In this document: piece by piece, positions 10,605 through 20,633 of the stretch
Position numbering within the stretch: the first letter of the stretch is position 1
How the letters are laid out: each line of letters begins with the position of its first letter
Assembly (NCBI GenBank): GCA_011947345.1
Contig: JAAVTG010000565.1
Span: 372,001-436,000 of the forward strand
DNA length: 64,000 nucleotides
From: Phytophthora quininea
Lineage: Eukaryota > Oomycota > Peronosporomycetes > Peronosporales > Peronosporaceae
Reading direction: 5' to 3'
Position numbers and translations under genes: made by a program
The notes under the pieces: generated by a model
What the model was told of the DNA's origin: nothing
The model's input: the letters and a program-made list of their open reading frames with translations, nothing else
Database searches by the model: none

Positions 10605-11676
10605 CTCGGGCTGGAAAACTGGGGAACATCGACTTGGGCCAGACGTTTGTGCGTGAGGTAGGCTTTGTGGGGCGACTCTGGAATGGGTAAGGTGTCGTCA
10701 GGGTCAGGCTTGTGCCGTCGCAGTGGGGACAAGACGTTCGTCTGGTTTGCACCCTCACTTTCATCGCTGGAGCTCTCGGCGATAGGAAGTTCGCGCTTCG
10801 ATTTGGGTTTGCTTCGTTGCTCCCGACCTCGGGGAGAGTTGTCAGGGCTTGCATTGCTGTCGATAAGTGATCTCGGCGACGTCTTGTCAAGCTCTTGAGC
10901 TTTCTTCTCGTCGTTCACCAACTCCTTTTGATTGCTTGGTGCCTTCGAGGTTTTGTGGTGTTTGATGTCGGGGACGCTCATTTTCCAACGAGGTTTGCGT
11001 CTCGTCGGTGACTCGGATGATGCCTCTGGCTTTGTTGGCGTAAGAGGATCCGACTCGGCTGGTGCAGGCTGAGCGCTTGTGTTCTCCTCATCAGGTTTCG
11101 CTGCTTGCTTCTTCGTCACGAGCTTCGACTTTCTCTCGGGCTTGGGCAGCTTCATCAAACTTTCACACAAGCCCACCGATCAACACGATGTTGACACTCA
11201 CAGTAAGCAAGTAAATCAGACCTCTTCTTTGGCGACGACAGCTTCTTCGTTGGCGACTCGTTTGGCGCCTTCTCTTCACGGTTCTCTGTTTTGCGCCTGA
11301 ATCCTCGACCGAGAGACTTCCTAGGAGACGGAGTCTTTTGTTCGTTGGCGACCTCAGGTTTCGCTCCTTTGTCTTCATCATTCAGCACTTCCATAGGAGT
11401 TGCGTCACCTACACTGAAAGCTTCCGCTCCTTTCTTGGCGCCCTTCTTCTTGGCCTTCTCTTTGGCCTTCTCGGCCTTGAGCTTCTCTTTCTCCAGCGTT
11501 TTCACTCTCTCGGCTTCCTTTAGTCTCGCTTTCTCCAGCTCCTTCAGCTTGATCTTCTCTTGCTCCTTCTCCTTCTTGCTCGGAGATTTGACCTCACCTG
11601 GCGCATCGAAACTATTCGCCTCGACATTCGGCGCTCGCTTCTTGGGGACGCCAACTTCTTGAGCATCTTGAACCGT
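10595..11676 (-). CDS. Lys/Glu/Pro-rich coiled-coil protein; probably the N-terminal part of the B9 gene
   Basis: Two exons encode a highly charged, disordered protein. The upstream one begins at 11676, after an acceptor TTTTACTTGTTGCAG, so a first exon lies further 5' (a candidate ATG is near 11756, but its splice junction does not keep frame as sequenced). It holds a long run of KELEKARLKEAERVK-type heptads (about 11420-11570). A 62-bp intron (about 11164-11225, donor GTCTGA, acceptor GTGAAAG) joins SSPKK in frame to LMKLPKPERKSK. The second exon is rich in SP and RRKP motifs and runs into the B9 frame at 10605. I recognise no domain. Function unknown; the position suggests a basal-body role if it is fused to B9D2. 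Confidence 0.6.
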
Positions 11677-11841
11677 CTGCAACAAGTAAAAATGACCTCT
11701 TCATGAACAGCCACCTCTGCAGATCCTGCTCAAATGGGCACCAAGTCCTCTCCATTTACCGAAGCAAAAATGCCGCTTAAAAACTACGGTCAGCTGTAGC
11801 TCGTTTCCTCTACAAAAAGGCTCAAAGTCGCAACTCTATCT

Positions 11842-12327
11842 CTAGTTCTTCTTGGTGCGCATGCGCAGCGCTTTCTTGCGCTTGCGGTGCTTGTGCTTGT
11901 TCATTTTCTTTCGCCGCTTCTTCACGACGCTGTCGGCCAGGTAGCCGTCCATTTGGCGCAGCAGCTGTTCCACGGATCGGTCGCCGTCGGCGTCTCGGAG
12001 CGGCAGATTGTCCTGCAGCGAGCTGAGCATGCCGGGCGTGTCCCACAGGTCCTCCGAGCAGGACAGCGCGCCGTCCTGGGCGTCTTGCACCTCTTCCTGC
12101 AGAGGGAAGCTGCCCACCTTCCACATGTGGCTCGGGTCGGCTCGCGGATACTTCTCCTGCCACAGACTGGCGTCCTCGGGCATGCTGGCGAAGCTTGGCG
12201 ACTGGAACAGCGCGTCGGGCGCGCGAGTGGACATGAACGCGCGGCGGGCCGTGAGCTGCGTGGCGGTCGGGCGAAGCAGCCGCTTGGGCGCGCCCATCAG
12301 GCTGCGGACAGCGCGCAGGGCCGACAT
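11842..12327 (-). CDS. Mitochondrial small ribosomal subunit protein mS38 (AURKAIP1/COX24-like)
   Basis: The last 35 residues (SVVKKRRKKMNKHKHRKRKK, then ALRMRTKKN) match the conserved basic tail of the COX24/AURKAIP1 family (DUF1713). This tail is the ribosome-binding part of mS38. The start MSALRAVRSLMGAPKRLL at 12325-12327 gives an Arg-rich, acid-free N-terminus typical of a mitochondrial presequence; in-frame codons upstream look like leader. The middle region is acidic and unconserved, as usual in this family. Length about 161 residues fits. It is divergent to the EF-hand gene, with about 190 bp between the start codons as a shared promoter region. Confidence 0.85.
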   Translation of the reverse strand: MSALRAVRSLMGAPKRLLRPTATQLTARRAFMSTRAPDALFQSPSFASMPEDASLWQEKYPRADPSHMWKVGSFPLQEEVQDAQDGALSCSEDLWDTPGMLSSLQDNLPLRDADGDRSVEQLLRQMDGYLADSVVKKRRKKMNKHKHRKRKKALRMRTKKN

Positions 12328-12515
12328 CTTCCAACCCCTCGACGAATTTCTCACTGAAGCTTTTAGTGTGGAAATGGGAGGCGTAGCGGTTTCGAAACCG
12401 ATGATTGGATGAAAATACAATGGCGATATTACGTATATGCGACATGGCGCGATCATTTAGCAATATGGATCGAGAATAAGAGGAGCGTCAAGGAGATCGC
12501 GGCGGACGGAACGCC

Positions 12516-13281
12516 ATGCAGAGCGAGCGGCAGCTAGGCTTCTTGCGGATGTGCTTCACGCGAGCAGATCGTCTTAATAAAGGTGGCGATCGCTGCCAAA
12601 TCCGCTGCATTTATATGAAGGCTGGACTCAAACATTTCCGACGTTGCGACGGTCGCAGGATTTTTGGAGGCGCACGATCTCAAGTGCGGCGTGGCGGCGG
12701 CGCTGGGCATCCGGCCGTCCAAAGTGCGTGGCATTCTACATGTATTGCAATGATGATACGCTATGGTAATTGATAACCGCGTAGATTTCTCGCCACCTCA
12801 GCTGCTGCTCTCGCAGATGTTCAAGGAGTGCCTTGACGCCGACGGAGCACTTCGCGTGACGCAGAGCACGTTCGTGCGGGTGATGCAGTCGCGGACGGCC
12901 AAGACCGATCTGCTCGAGGACGTGCGGCGGCTCTTCAAGGCGCTGGATCTGCGAGCCGAGGGGTTTGTCTCCTTCCGGAGCTTCCAGCAGGTCGGTCCTT
13001 GAACGGTGGCATCAAGTTTTTATTATTAATTTTTATTTATGAGGCTCTTATTCGTGCTGTGTGTGGAGGTGTGTGAGATGACGATTCCTCACGCGAGTCA
13101 CGAGATGGTCACGCGCGTCTTCCAGGAGGCAGACCGTGACGGAGACGGACGGGTGCGTTGGCTCGACATTGGCGACTCGTGATTTTCCTCACCGCTTGTT
13201 GCGCAGGTAACGTATCAAGATTTTGAGCGTCTGTGTCTGCTGGCAATGCAGGTGAAGGCCACCGACAGCAAATACATGTAG
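12516..13281 (+). CDS. EF-hand calcium-binding protein (calmodulin-like superfamily)
   Basis: Five small exons: 12516-12582, 12659-12723, 12785-12990, 13069-13152 and 13207-13281. The last EF-hand is canonical (DRDGDGRVTYQDFE, split by intron 4), so at least this loop should bind calcium. Earlier helix-loop-helix units (RADRLNKGFLEAHDLK; CLDADGALRVTQSTF; LDLRAEGFVSFRSF) have lost some acidic ligands. Introns 1, 3 and 4 keep frame. Intron 2 is one base out of phase as sequenced, probably another single-base error. Length about 165 residues. The gene lies between mS38 and the C2CD3-like gene. Partner and target unknown; several proteins of this kind are axonemal or centriolar, but that is inference from the neighbours. 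Confidence 0.82.
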
Positions 13282-13385
13282 ATCGTTCTGATGGCGGAAA
13301 CCCTGGTGATTATCATGAATATCCCAATACCACAGTATCACAATATCACGATACAAATCCACAATACCATTCAAATGTGTTGCTA

Positions 13386-16300
13386 ATGGACGCTTCCGGG
13401 CCGCGAATGTCGCTGTCTAGACGCCTCCTGTCGCTGCCGCAGGAGCTTCCAGGCACGTCCCTACCTCCCAAAGTGTCCGGTCGACGTCTGGGCTGCGTGG
13501 TGCTATGCGTGGACCACATTCTGGAGAGCGCCGTGAGCTCCCGTCGCCTGCCGCCAGTGTCGCTGGTTCGTGTGCGCTGGTGGGGCGAGGATTCGCCCGG
13601 GAGCCTCTTCCGCCCAGCTTTACTGACCGACAGAGCTCGAGCCGCTAATGATGACGCTCCGCATCGAGCCATCGCCATGAAGTACCCAGTGATGGTGTCA
13701 CCAGCGTCTCTGGTCGAGTATTTCCAGGACATGCAGCAGCTGCAGCTGGAAGTGATCGACCGATCCACCAGGAAGAAGATCGGAGAGAGCTCTCTGTCGC
13801 TGACGCTGCAGAGTGGCAACGCAGTGATGACTGCCGAGGAGAAGCTGGTGGCGCTAAGAAGAGACAGTGTGCTGAGCGAAATCCGCTCCACAGAAAGTGG
13901 GGAGGCGGAGGACGAGGTGCTGGGCTATCTGGCAGTGAGTTTCGATGTGCAGTGTACAAATTATGAAGTGGAGAAGCCGCCGATGGCCGTGGAGTTGAAG
14001 GAGGATGAAGTGGAGATGTCACCGACAGAGTCAGAATGGACAAAAGTGCTTTTCAGCGGATCGGACATTGATGTTATTTCCATGGATAGTATGGTGGAAA
14101 CGGAGAGGCCGCAGAGTTCGCTACATTCAGCTGAAGTAAAGACTGCATCTCTTCCGTCTCCGTTCGCTCTAGCTCCCTCGACGACTGTGAACAAGGAGCC
14201 AAACCAGACTTCGCCAGAAGTTAGAAAGGGTCTGAAGATCCGTGGACCGATCGATAGCGATGCTAGAGTTCGCAGACTTTTGGAGAAAGGAAAGGTACTA
14301 CAACAGTCAATGGAGCAGGCTGTGAGGGCTATGGATGACGATGCTGTCGGCGAATCTTCTACTATTGATGAGAACCCCACGGTGAATCAAACACGGAAGG
14401 GCATGGTGCGCCTGGATTATCCTGATTTTCCGGCTTTGGAGTCTGAGGAAGACGCCAATACCTTTCCTGTCTTGTCAGCTTTTCGCGACACAAGCCAATG
14501 TGAGGGCGTTAAACCCGTCAAAGAAGGTTTGACGCGTGACAAACTAATTCAGAAGGCACAATTACTGGCGAAACCGGTCGCACCCAGCAGCATTACTTTG
14601 CGTGGTAGCGAACCACTTCAGTTCGCGTTAATGTTTGAAAGTATCTGGGTGATCAATGATGTTAAATACAGCCATGGATCTGCTCGCTTAGATGTTCGAC
14701 TTCCACGGCACAATGCCGTCAACATGGGATCTGAGCAACCACACGAGTACAAGTTGGCTGGGAAGCGGCTGTCAATGTACACTATACAGTGCCATCACAC
14801 TTTTCCAACCAATTATCCCCGATCCGGAGCAGACTTGAGAGGACCATCAGACGCAAGTTGGAGATATCAAGCTGGTTTGGTCGATCGTCTCAACTTAGGG
14901 CTGACTTGGGCGGAGTTGCCCATGTTTTCGCGACAACGTTCAGTCATGACGCTGGGGATTATTTTTCTGGCGCTTTCTTGGTAAGAGAAGTGCTTTGGTT
15001 TCACGTTTTGGAGTGGCACGCACGGGACTAATTTGTTTGTTGTCAAAGATCGCAGAAGTGTGGAATGATACTTTCAGAAATTCGGATCGCACGCTTGTTG
15101 GGCTGTCGAGATTGCCACTGAGAAACTTTTCTTCGTTTTTCAGGTCAGGTAGATGCTCTGTGCTGTGTTCGATAATATTTTGTCCGACTCACTAACATGC
15201 AAAACCCCAGGGCCAGGAAAACAAGCATGCACAAGTTTTGCGAACAGTTGCTTCCTTTTACAGGTGTAGATGATTGCTTACCGGTCACCAATCCATTTAC
15301 TGGCCAAGTGGCGGGATATCTACGCGTTTGCGCTAGTATCGGGACTACTGAGCAGGTACGATACGTTGACCCATCTTCTAGTCGCAACAACTAATCAATT
15401 TTACATTTATTTGTGTCGTGTGTGCTATCGTAGTTGCATACATGGGCTTCAACGACCTGGGCGGTCATCAAGTTGCAGAGTGTTGTTCGTGGTATGCTGT
15501 ACAGGAAGCGCTTCGGTGTATATCCTATAATTCGCGTCGCTGCACTCACACCACATACGTTATACTCACCGGTCATTCGAACTCCAACAAGTAGTCTCTA
15601 CCGCAGCGGCAGCAGCCTCTCGAGTCAAGACCCAACAAAAATTGTAAGTGATGAGATTGGATTGGCTACGTCCGATCCAGCAACAAACGAAATGGGAAAA
15701 CTACTGGGTCTGAAGGCTTGGAATATTGCACGAGCAAGGCTTCACATTGCCATAACGACCACTGCGAAAATGGCTTTAATGATCTAAAGTCTGAGCATGG
15801 TAGTGCCAATAAATGTGAAGCTAGGGAACAAGAAGCCGAAGAGCTCGTTGTTCCTCAAAATATGCAACTCCAGAAAATAAGTTACAACACTGTAGTGCTG
15901 AGCTACTATCGAGTGTGGCGCATGAAGAGAAATCAATTCAAGCGACTTCGAATGTGGCGCATGAAGAAATAGCAATACAAGCAACTTCGAATGTGGCACA
16001 TGAAGAGAAATCGATTCAAGCGACTTCGAATGTAGCACATGAAGAAAAGCAATCCAAGCGACTGTGAATGTAGCACATGAAGAGAAAGCGATTCAAGCGA
16101 CTGTGAATGTGGCACATGAAGAAAAGCAATCCAAGCGACTGTGAATGTGGCACATGAAGAGAAAGCAATCCAAGCGACTGTGAATGTAGCACATGAAGAT
16201 AAAGCAATCCAAGCGACTGCGAATGTAGTAGCACATGAAGAGAAAGCAATTCAAGCGACTTGAATGTAGCACATGAAGAGAAAGCGATTCAAGCTCATTC

Positions 16301-17176
16301 TTCTGCGCTGGACACTTCTGACGATGCAGTTGACATCGGAGTTGCAGTGCCGCGGTCTGATCGCTGCTGCGATGATGATTTTGGTAATCATGTCGATCGT
16401 CACGTGATTTTAAGAACTAATGGCATTCAAACCTCGGACAACGATGGAAAGCAAGCGCTAGTTCAGCGAAAGGATCTGTTGGCAGCAGACGGAGCCACAC
16501 AAGACGATGATGAGGATCAAAAATCAAGTTCTGGGGATTCGAACGAATCAACTTCTGACGCTTTACATGAATTTTCTCGCTCACTAAAAACGTCATCGGC
16601 TCTGCAAAGGCAAATACTGGAACTGGTCCACGATATACTGTTGGAAATACGCTCTGAATATCCTAGGAATGGAGCCGCATTACCTCAGGGCAAATCAGTC
16701 ATCGTTACTGACAGTCATGCTAGTGTTGCAGTGGAGACGAATGTTGCACCTGATCAGCCAAACAAGGTACTTGAAGCGCAAAGGAAGAAGAGCTGTTCCT
16801 TCAAGCCACCTGCCGATAGTATTAAACCTGAAGGCGAGAACGAGTCTGTGGCATCGACAATGAGGGTCGAGTTTGTAAGTACGCAGAGTGCAACAAATTC
16901 TGGTTCTGCTCTTCCGATTGCGAACACTTATTTTGCTAAGAACGAGGCGACAAACTGTAGATGTGCACGACGAGATGAAAGGGACATTTATCTTACAGGC
17001 ATGTCATTGAGTTGTAGCAGCTCAAGAATAACACATCGTCGACAAACTCTCTCTCGCACGACTCGGAAACAGAACGGATTGCTAAAATCATGCAAGGAAG
17101 CTTGCGATATTGGCTAAATGATGCCGACTGCGTGGAGGACGACAGCGATGAGAGTGAAGACGATAGATATTTCTAA
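13386..17176 (+). CDS. C2CD3-like centriole/basal-body protein with C2 domains and an IQ motif
   Basis: C2CD3 controls centriole length and distal appendage assembly. The N-terminus carries the family's signature: PGTSLPPKVSGRRLGCVV, then LVRVRWWGEDSPGSLFRP and a LQLEVIDR strand. A later C2 domain spans an intron (FSGAFL joined to IAEVWNDTFRNSDRTLVGL, about 14960-15130), then PVTNPFTGQVAGYLRV (about 15280). An IQ motif, VIKLQSVVRGMLYRKRF, lies near 15470. A 39-bp tandem repeat (15908-16296) and an acidic tail ending DESEDDRYF follow; the stop is at 17174-17176. Introns occur near 14983, 15143, 15358 and the flanking sites. Single-base shifts sit near 14815 (CCCC), 15735, inside the repeat array and at 17030. 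At about 1,200 residues it is roughly half the vertebrate length. Confidence 0.82.
15908..16296 (+). repeat. About ten tandem copies of a 39-bp coding minisatellite
   Basis: Copies are near-identical, for example NVAHEEKAIQA(T/S) in the C2CD3-like frame, unit 13 codons. Differences are mostly synonymous or K/I/S swaps at one site. One copy has an extra GTA codon. Two copies have GAAGAAAAGC where GAAGAGAAAGC is expected, and the last lacks one base, which breaks the frame three times. The array would encode a charged helical spacer. Confidence 0.9.
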
Positions 17177-17287
17177 GCCTGGAATCGTGGATACCTATCA
17201 TAAAGCACCTACTAGAGTCATCCTTAGGGTAATTGCGGTTCGTCAGGCTGCCAGCGGGTTTAGACAGGTGTAATTTGCAAGACCTGC

Positions 17288-19190
17288 ATGTATATTTTCT
17301 TCATGAGGCTCGGAGCTTTACCAATACAAGCGCTACGACAGTCCTACAAATGTGACGCTCAACCGAAGACCAAGCCTGCTGCAAATGGAACAAGCGATTA
17401 TGTATTAGTGACGACACCAAAGAATTCTGGTACGTCGTCAGGGTCTGGATCAAACGACCCAGAGGTTATACTTGATGTACCTGTGCGTGAGAAGATGTTC
17501 GAGCCCGTGACGATCGCGTGGACGGATCTGTGGTACTCCGTGCCCAAGCCTGGCAGTCCCAAGGAATCGCTCGACCTGCTCAAGGGGATCAGCGGCTTTG
17601 CGGAACCAGGCTCGCTGACGGCTCTCATGGGGTCATCGGGTGCCGGCAAGACGACGCTGATGGACGTGATCGCCGGCCGCAAGACTGGAGGCAAAATCAC
17701 CGGCAGGATCATGCTGAACGGCTACGAGGCCAACGACCTGGCCATCCGTCGGTGCACGGGCTACTGCGAGCAGATGGACGTGCACTCGGACGCGTCCACG
17801 ATCCGCGAGTCGCTCACGTTCAGCGCGTTCCTGCGGCAGGACGCCAGCATCCCGGACAGCAAGAAGTACGACACGGTCAACGAGTGTCTCGACCTGCTGG
17901 ACATGCACGACATCGCCGACAAGATCGTGCGTGGCTGCTCCCAGGAGCAGATGAAGCGCTTGACGATCGGCGTGGAGCTGGCAGCGCAGCCCAGTATTCT
18001 GTTCCTGGACGAGCCGACGAGCGGTCTGGATGCGCACTCGGCCAAGCTCATCATGGACGGCGTGCGCAAGGTGGCCGACAGCGGCCGAACCATCGTGTGC
18101 ACGATCCACCAGCCTTCGTCGGACGTGTTTTTCCTGTTCGACCACTTGCTGCTGCTGAAGCGTGGTGGCGAGTCGGTGTTTGTCGGTGAGCTGGGCGAGA
18201 AATGCCACAAGTTGGTGGACTATCTCGAGGCGGTTCCCGGCACGTCTCCGTGTCCGAAGGACCAGAACCCTGCATCGTGGATGCTGGAGGTCATTGGTGC
18301 TGGAGTGAACAACACGGCCGGCACGACAGATTTGTCAAGGTGTTCCAGGAGAGCAACGAGAAGCGTATGCTGGACGCGCAGCTTGGAAGCCTGGAGTGAC
18401 GCGACCGAGACCAGACCTGCCAGAGATGTTGTTCTCGAAGAAGCGCCGCCAACTCGGTTACACAAATGAGGTTCTTGGTCAAGCGCTTCTTCGATCGGTA
18501 CTGGCGAACTCCGACGTACAGCATCACGCGGTTTGCGATTGCGCTTGGACTTTCGATCGTGTTTGGTGTCGTGTACTCGGGCAAGTCTTACCAGTCATAC
18601 CAGGAGGTGAACGCCGGCGTCGCCATGGTGTTCATGACGACCATGTTCAACGGCGTCATATCGTTCACAGGAACGCTCCCCGTCACGTTCGCAGAGCGTG
18701 GGGCGTACTACCGCGAGCGAGCGTCACAAACTTACAACTGCGTGTGGTATTTCCTGGGCTCGACTCTGGCTGAGATTCCGTACGTCTTCTTCAGTGGCGC
18801 GCTGTTCACCGTCATCTACTATCCGTTGGTGGGCTTCACCAATGTTGCGTCGGGCTTCATGTACTGGATCGTGATCTCGCTCTTCGTGCTGATGCAGACG
18901 TACTTGGGTCACTTTTTCATCTACGCGCTGCCCACCGTGGAGGTTGCGGCCATCATGGGCGTGCTGTACAATGCCATTTGCCTGATCTTCGCGGGTTTCA
19001 ATCCTCCTGCGGCCAGATCCCTCAAGGCTATCACTGGCTGTACTTGGTCACCCCGCAGAAATACGCCATGGGCATCATGAACGCACTGGTGTTCACCGAT
19101 TGCCCCGAGCTGCTTGCTCTGGCCTCTGATAGGCAAAATAAGAACCCCGCGCCACAATTTCTTCTTGTCAAAAAGAAGAAAACGTACTAG
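17288..19190 (+). pseudogene. Truncated PDR-type (ABCG) transporter, C-terminal half only
   Basis: A full PDR pump has two nucleotide-binding domains and two membrane domains. Only the second half is here: EVILDVPVREKMFEPVTIAW leads into Walker A GSSGAGKTT (about 17635), signature CSQEQMKRLTIGVEL, Walker B ILFLDEPTSGLD (about 18005), then the membrane domain from MRFLVKRFFDRYWRTP (18466) to GIMNALVFTDCPEL (about 19110). The usual C-terminal cysteine-rich loop and last helix are replaced by an unrelated Lys-rich tail ending at 19190. Upstream there is no first half, just the C2CD3 stop. Frame breaks near 18332, 18390, 18440 and 19012 are each cured by one added base, so they may be sequence errors; the two truncations are real. 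Signature position 1 is unusual (C for V). Confidence 0.82.
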
Positions 19191-19207
19191 AAATATCTTT
19201 TTCGTGC

Positions 19208-20474
19208 ATGGCTTCTTCCAGCAGCCCAAGCGCTCCGCTTGAGGAAGCGATCAAGGCGCGGTTGTTTGCAGCACTACGTCGCCCTGAAAACGAGCTGTGC
19301 GCCGATTGCGGGGCGTCTACTCCAAAGTAAGTTACGATACAGTCCCCTGGTTTGAAAAAAAAATCTCATGCCTTGTTATTTATTGTAGATGGGCGACTGT
19401 GACGCATGGAGGCTTCATTTGCACTCAATGTGCGGGTGTTCATCGCTCCCTGGGGGTGCACGTGTCTTTCGTGCTAAGTGTCATGCTGGACAAATGGACG
19501 GACGAGCAGGTTCGCTCAGTGGAGACCGTCGGCAATACCAAACTCAACCAGCAGCTCGAACGCTCGCTGGCCATCAAGAAACAACTCAACCCTCAAGAAG
19601 TTCCCGGCAAACCTGAGGCTCAGACACCTCGTGAGGAGCGAGAGCGCTTCATCCGAGCCAAATATGAGCAGAGATTATTCGCTGCTGGTGGCACTCCAAG
19701 CTCGCCAACAAGATCCCCGACAAAGGCGTCGTCGCCGTCAAAGGGATCCAAGTCAGCAGTGGCGACCACACAAGGAATGGTGGAGTATGTCGGTGTATTG
19801 GTAATTGATCTAAAGGAAGCGACGGAGCTTGCGGGGATGAACGTGACTGGGAAATCGGATCCGTACGTAACTTTCAAGCTGGGAGAGCAGACGATCAGCA
19901 GTAAGCGTGTCGACAACAGCGTGAATCCGCAATGGAACCAGCAGCTCATGCTCTCGTGGGACGGCACGTCTCCTCTGGAAGTCGAGTTCTACGACTACAA
20001 CAAGGTGAGTCCTGATCGTCCCATGGGGGCTTTTGCTGTCCGCGCCGAGCAACTCGCGTCGCTGCCTGACGTTGCTGAATCCGGAGGACCGCACGAAGAC
20101 TGGTATCCCGTCTTCATGCCTCGCGACTGGGCTACAAACTTCAGCGAGCACATGGTCGCTGGAGCTGAAGGCTTTGCCAAGGGGATATACCGTGGGGTTA
20201 CTGGTGTATTCAAAGATCCGATTGCTGGAGCACGCGAGAAAGGTCTGGAGGGCTTTGCCAAAGGCGTGGGGACTGGCGTTGGCGGTGTAGTCTATCGCCC
20301 GATCAAAGGTCTTGGCACAATGGTCAAGCACTCTGCTCTATCCGTCGGCGTTGGCAAAAACACAGACGCACGAATAGTGCAGGCAGTGACAGCGACGCAC
20401 CTTCTTCTCCCGACAGAGATCTCGTAGCAGCCGGCTCGGTGAGACTGGGTCTGTCGCTGCAGAAATTCACGTAG
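19208..20474 (+). CDS. ArfGAP domain - C2 domain protein with a VPS13-like C-terminal tail
   Basis: The protein should accelerate GTP hydrolysis on Arf GTPases at membranes. Exon 1 (19208-19326) and exon 2 (from 19389) join in frame to form the ArfGAP zinc finger: CADCGASTPKWATVTHGGF, ICTQC, then HRSLGVH with the catalytic Arg. A C2 domain follows (about 19790-20080; GKSDPYVTFKLG, NPQWNQQLML) and probably binds phospholipid. The last part is Gly-rich with a repeated pattern (GFAKGIYRGVTGVFKDPIAG; GFAKGVGTGVGGVVYRPIKG) that looks like the C-terminus of VPS13/ATG2-type lipid transfer proteins. As sequenced the frame stops at 20427. Adding one base near 20374 gives a longer, more protein-like tail to 20474. 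It begins 18 bp after the ABC remnant. Confidence 0.88.
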
Positions 20475-20633
20475 TGGTGCAGCCTGTCGTGAGCCGTCCG
20501 AACGACACAGAATGAAGAAACAAAACGTGTAATTTATTCCGTCACCTTGGCTACTCCCGTCGAGTTTGAATGCCTCGAAGTCGTCCGGTCACGATTGATC
20601 TCGCTTTTGTGTTCTGTACGTTTGTCTGGCGCA

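Noticed and set aside
13310..13375. AT-rich ATATCACAATATCAC-like stretch as a possible origin or satellite
   Set aside because: It is short, imperfect and limited to the leader of the C2CD3-like gene.
15908..16296. CRISPR-like array
   Set aside because: Copies are contiguous without unique spacers and encode protein in frame; the genome is eukaryotic.
17288..19190. Two separate ABC genes (nucleotide-binding part and membrane part)
   Set aside because: Single-base additions near 18332-18440 restore the known linker of PDR transporters between them.
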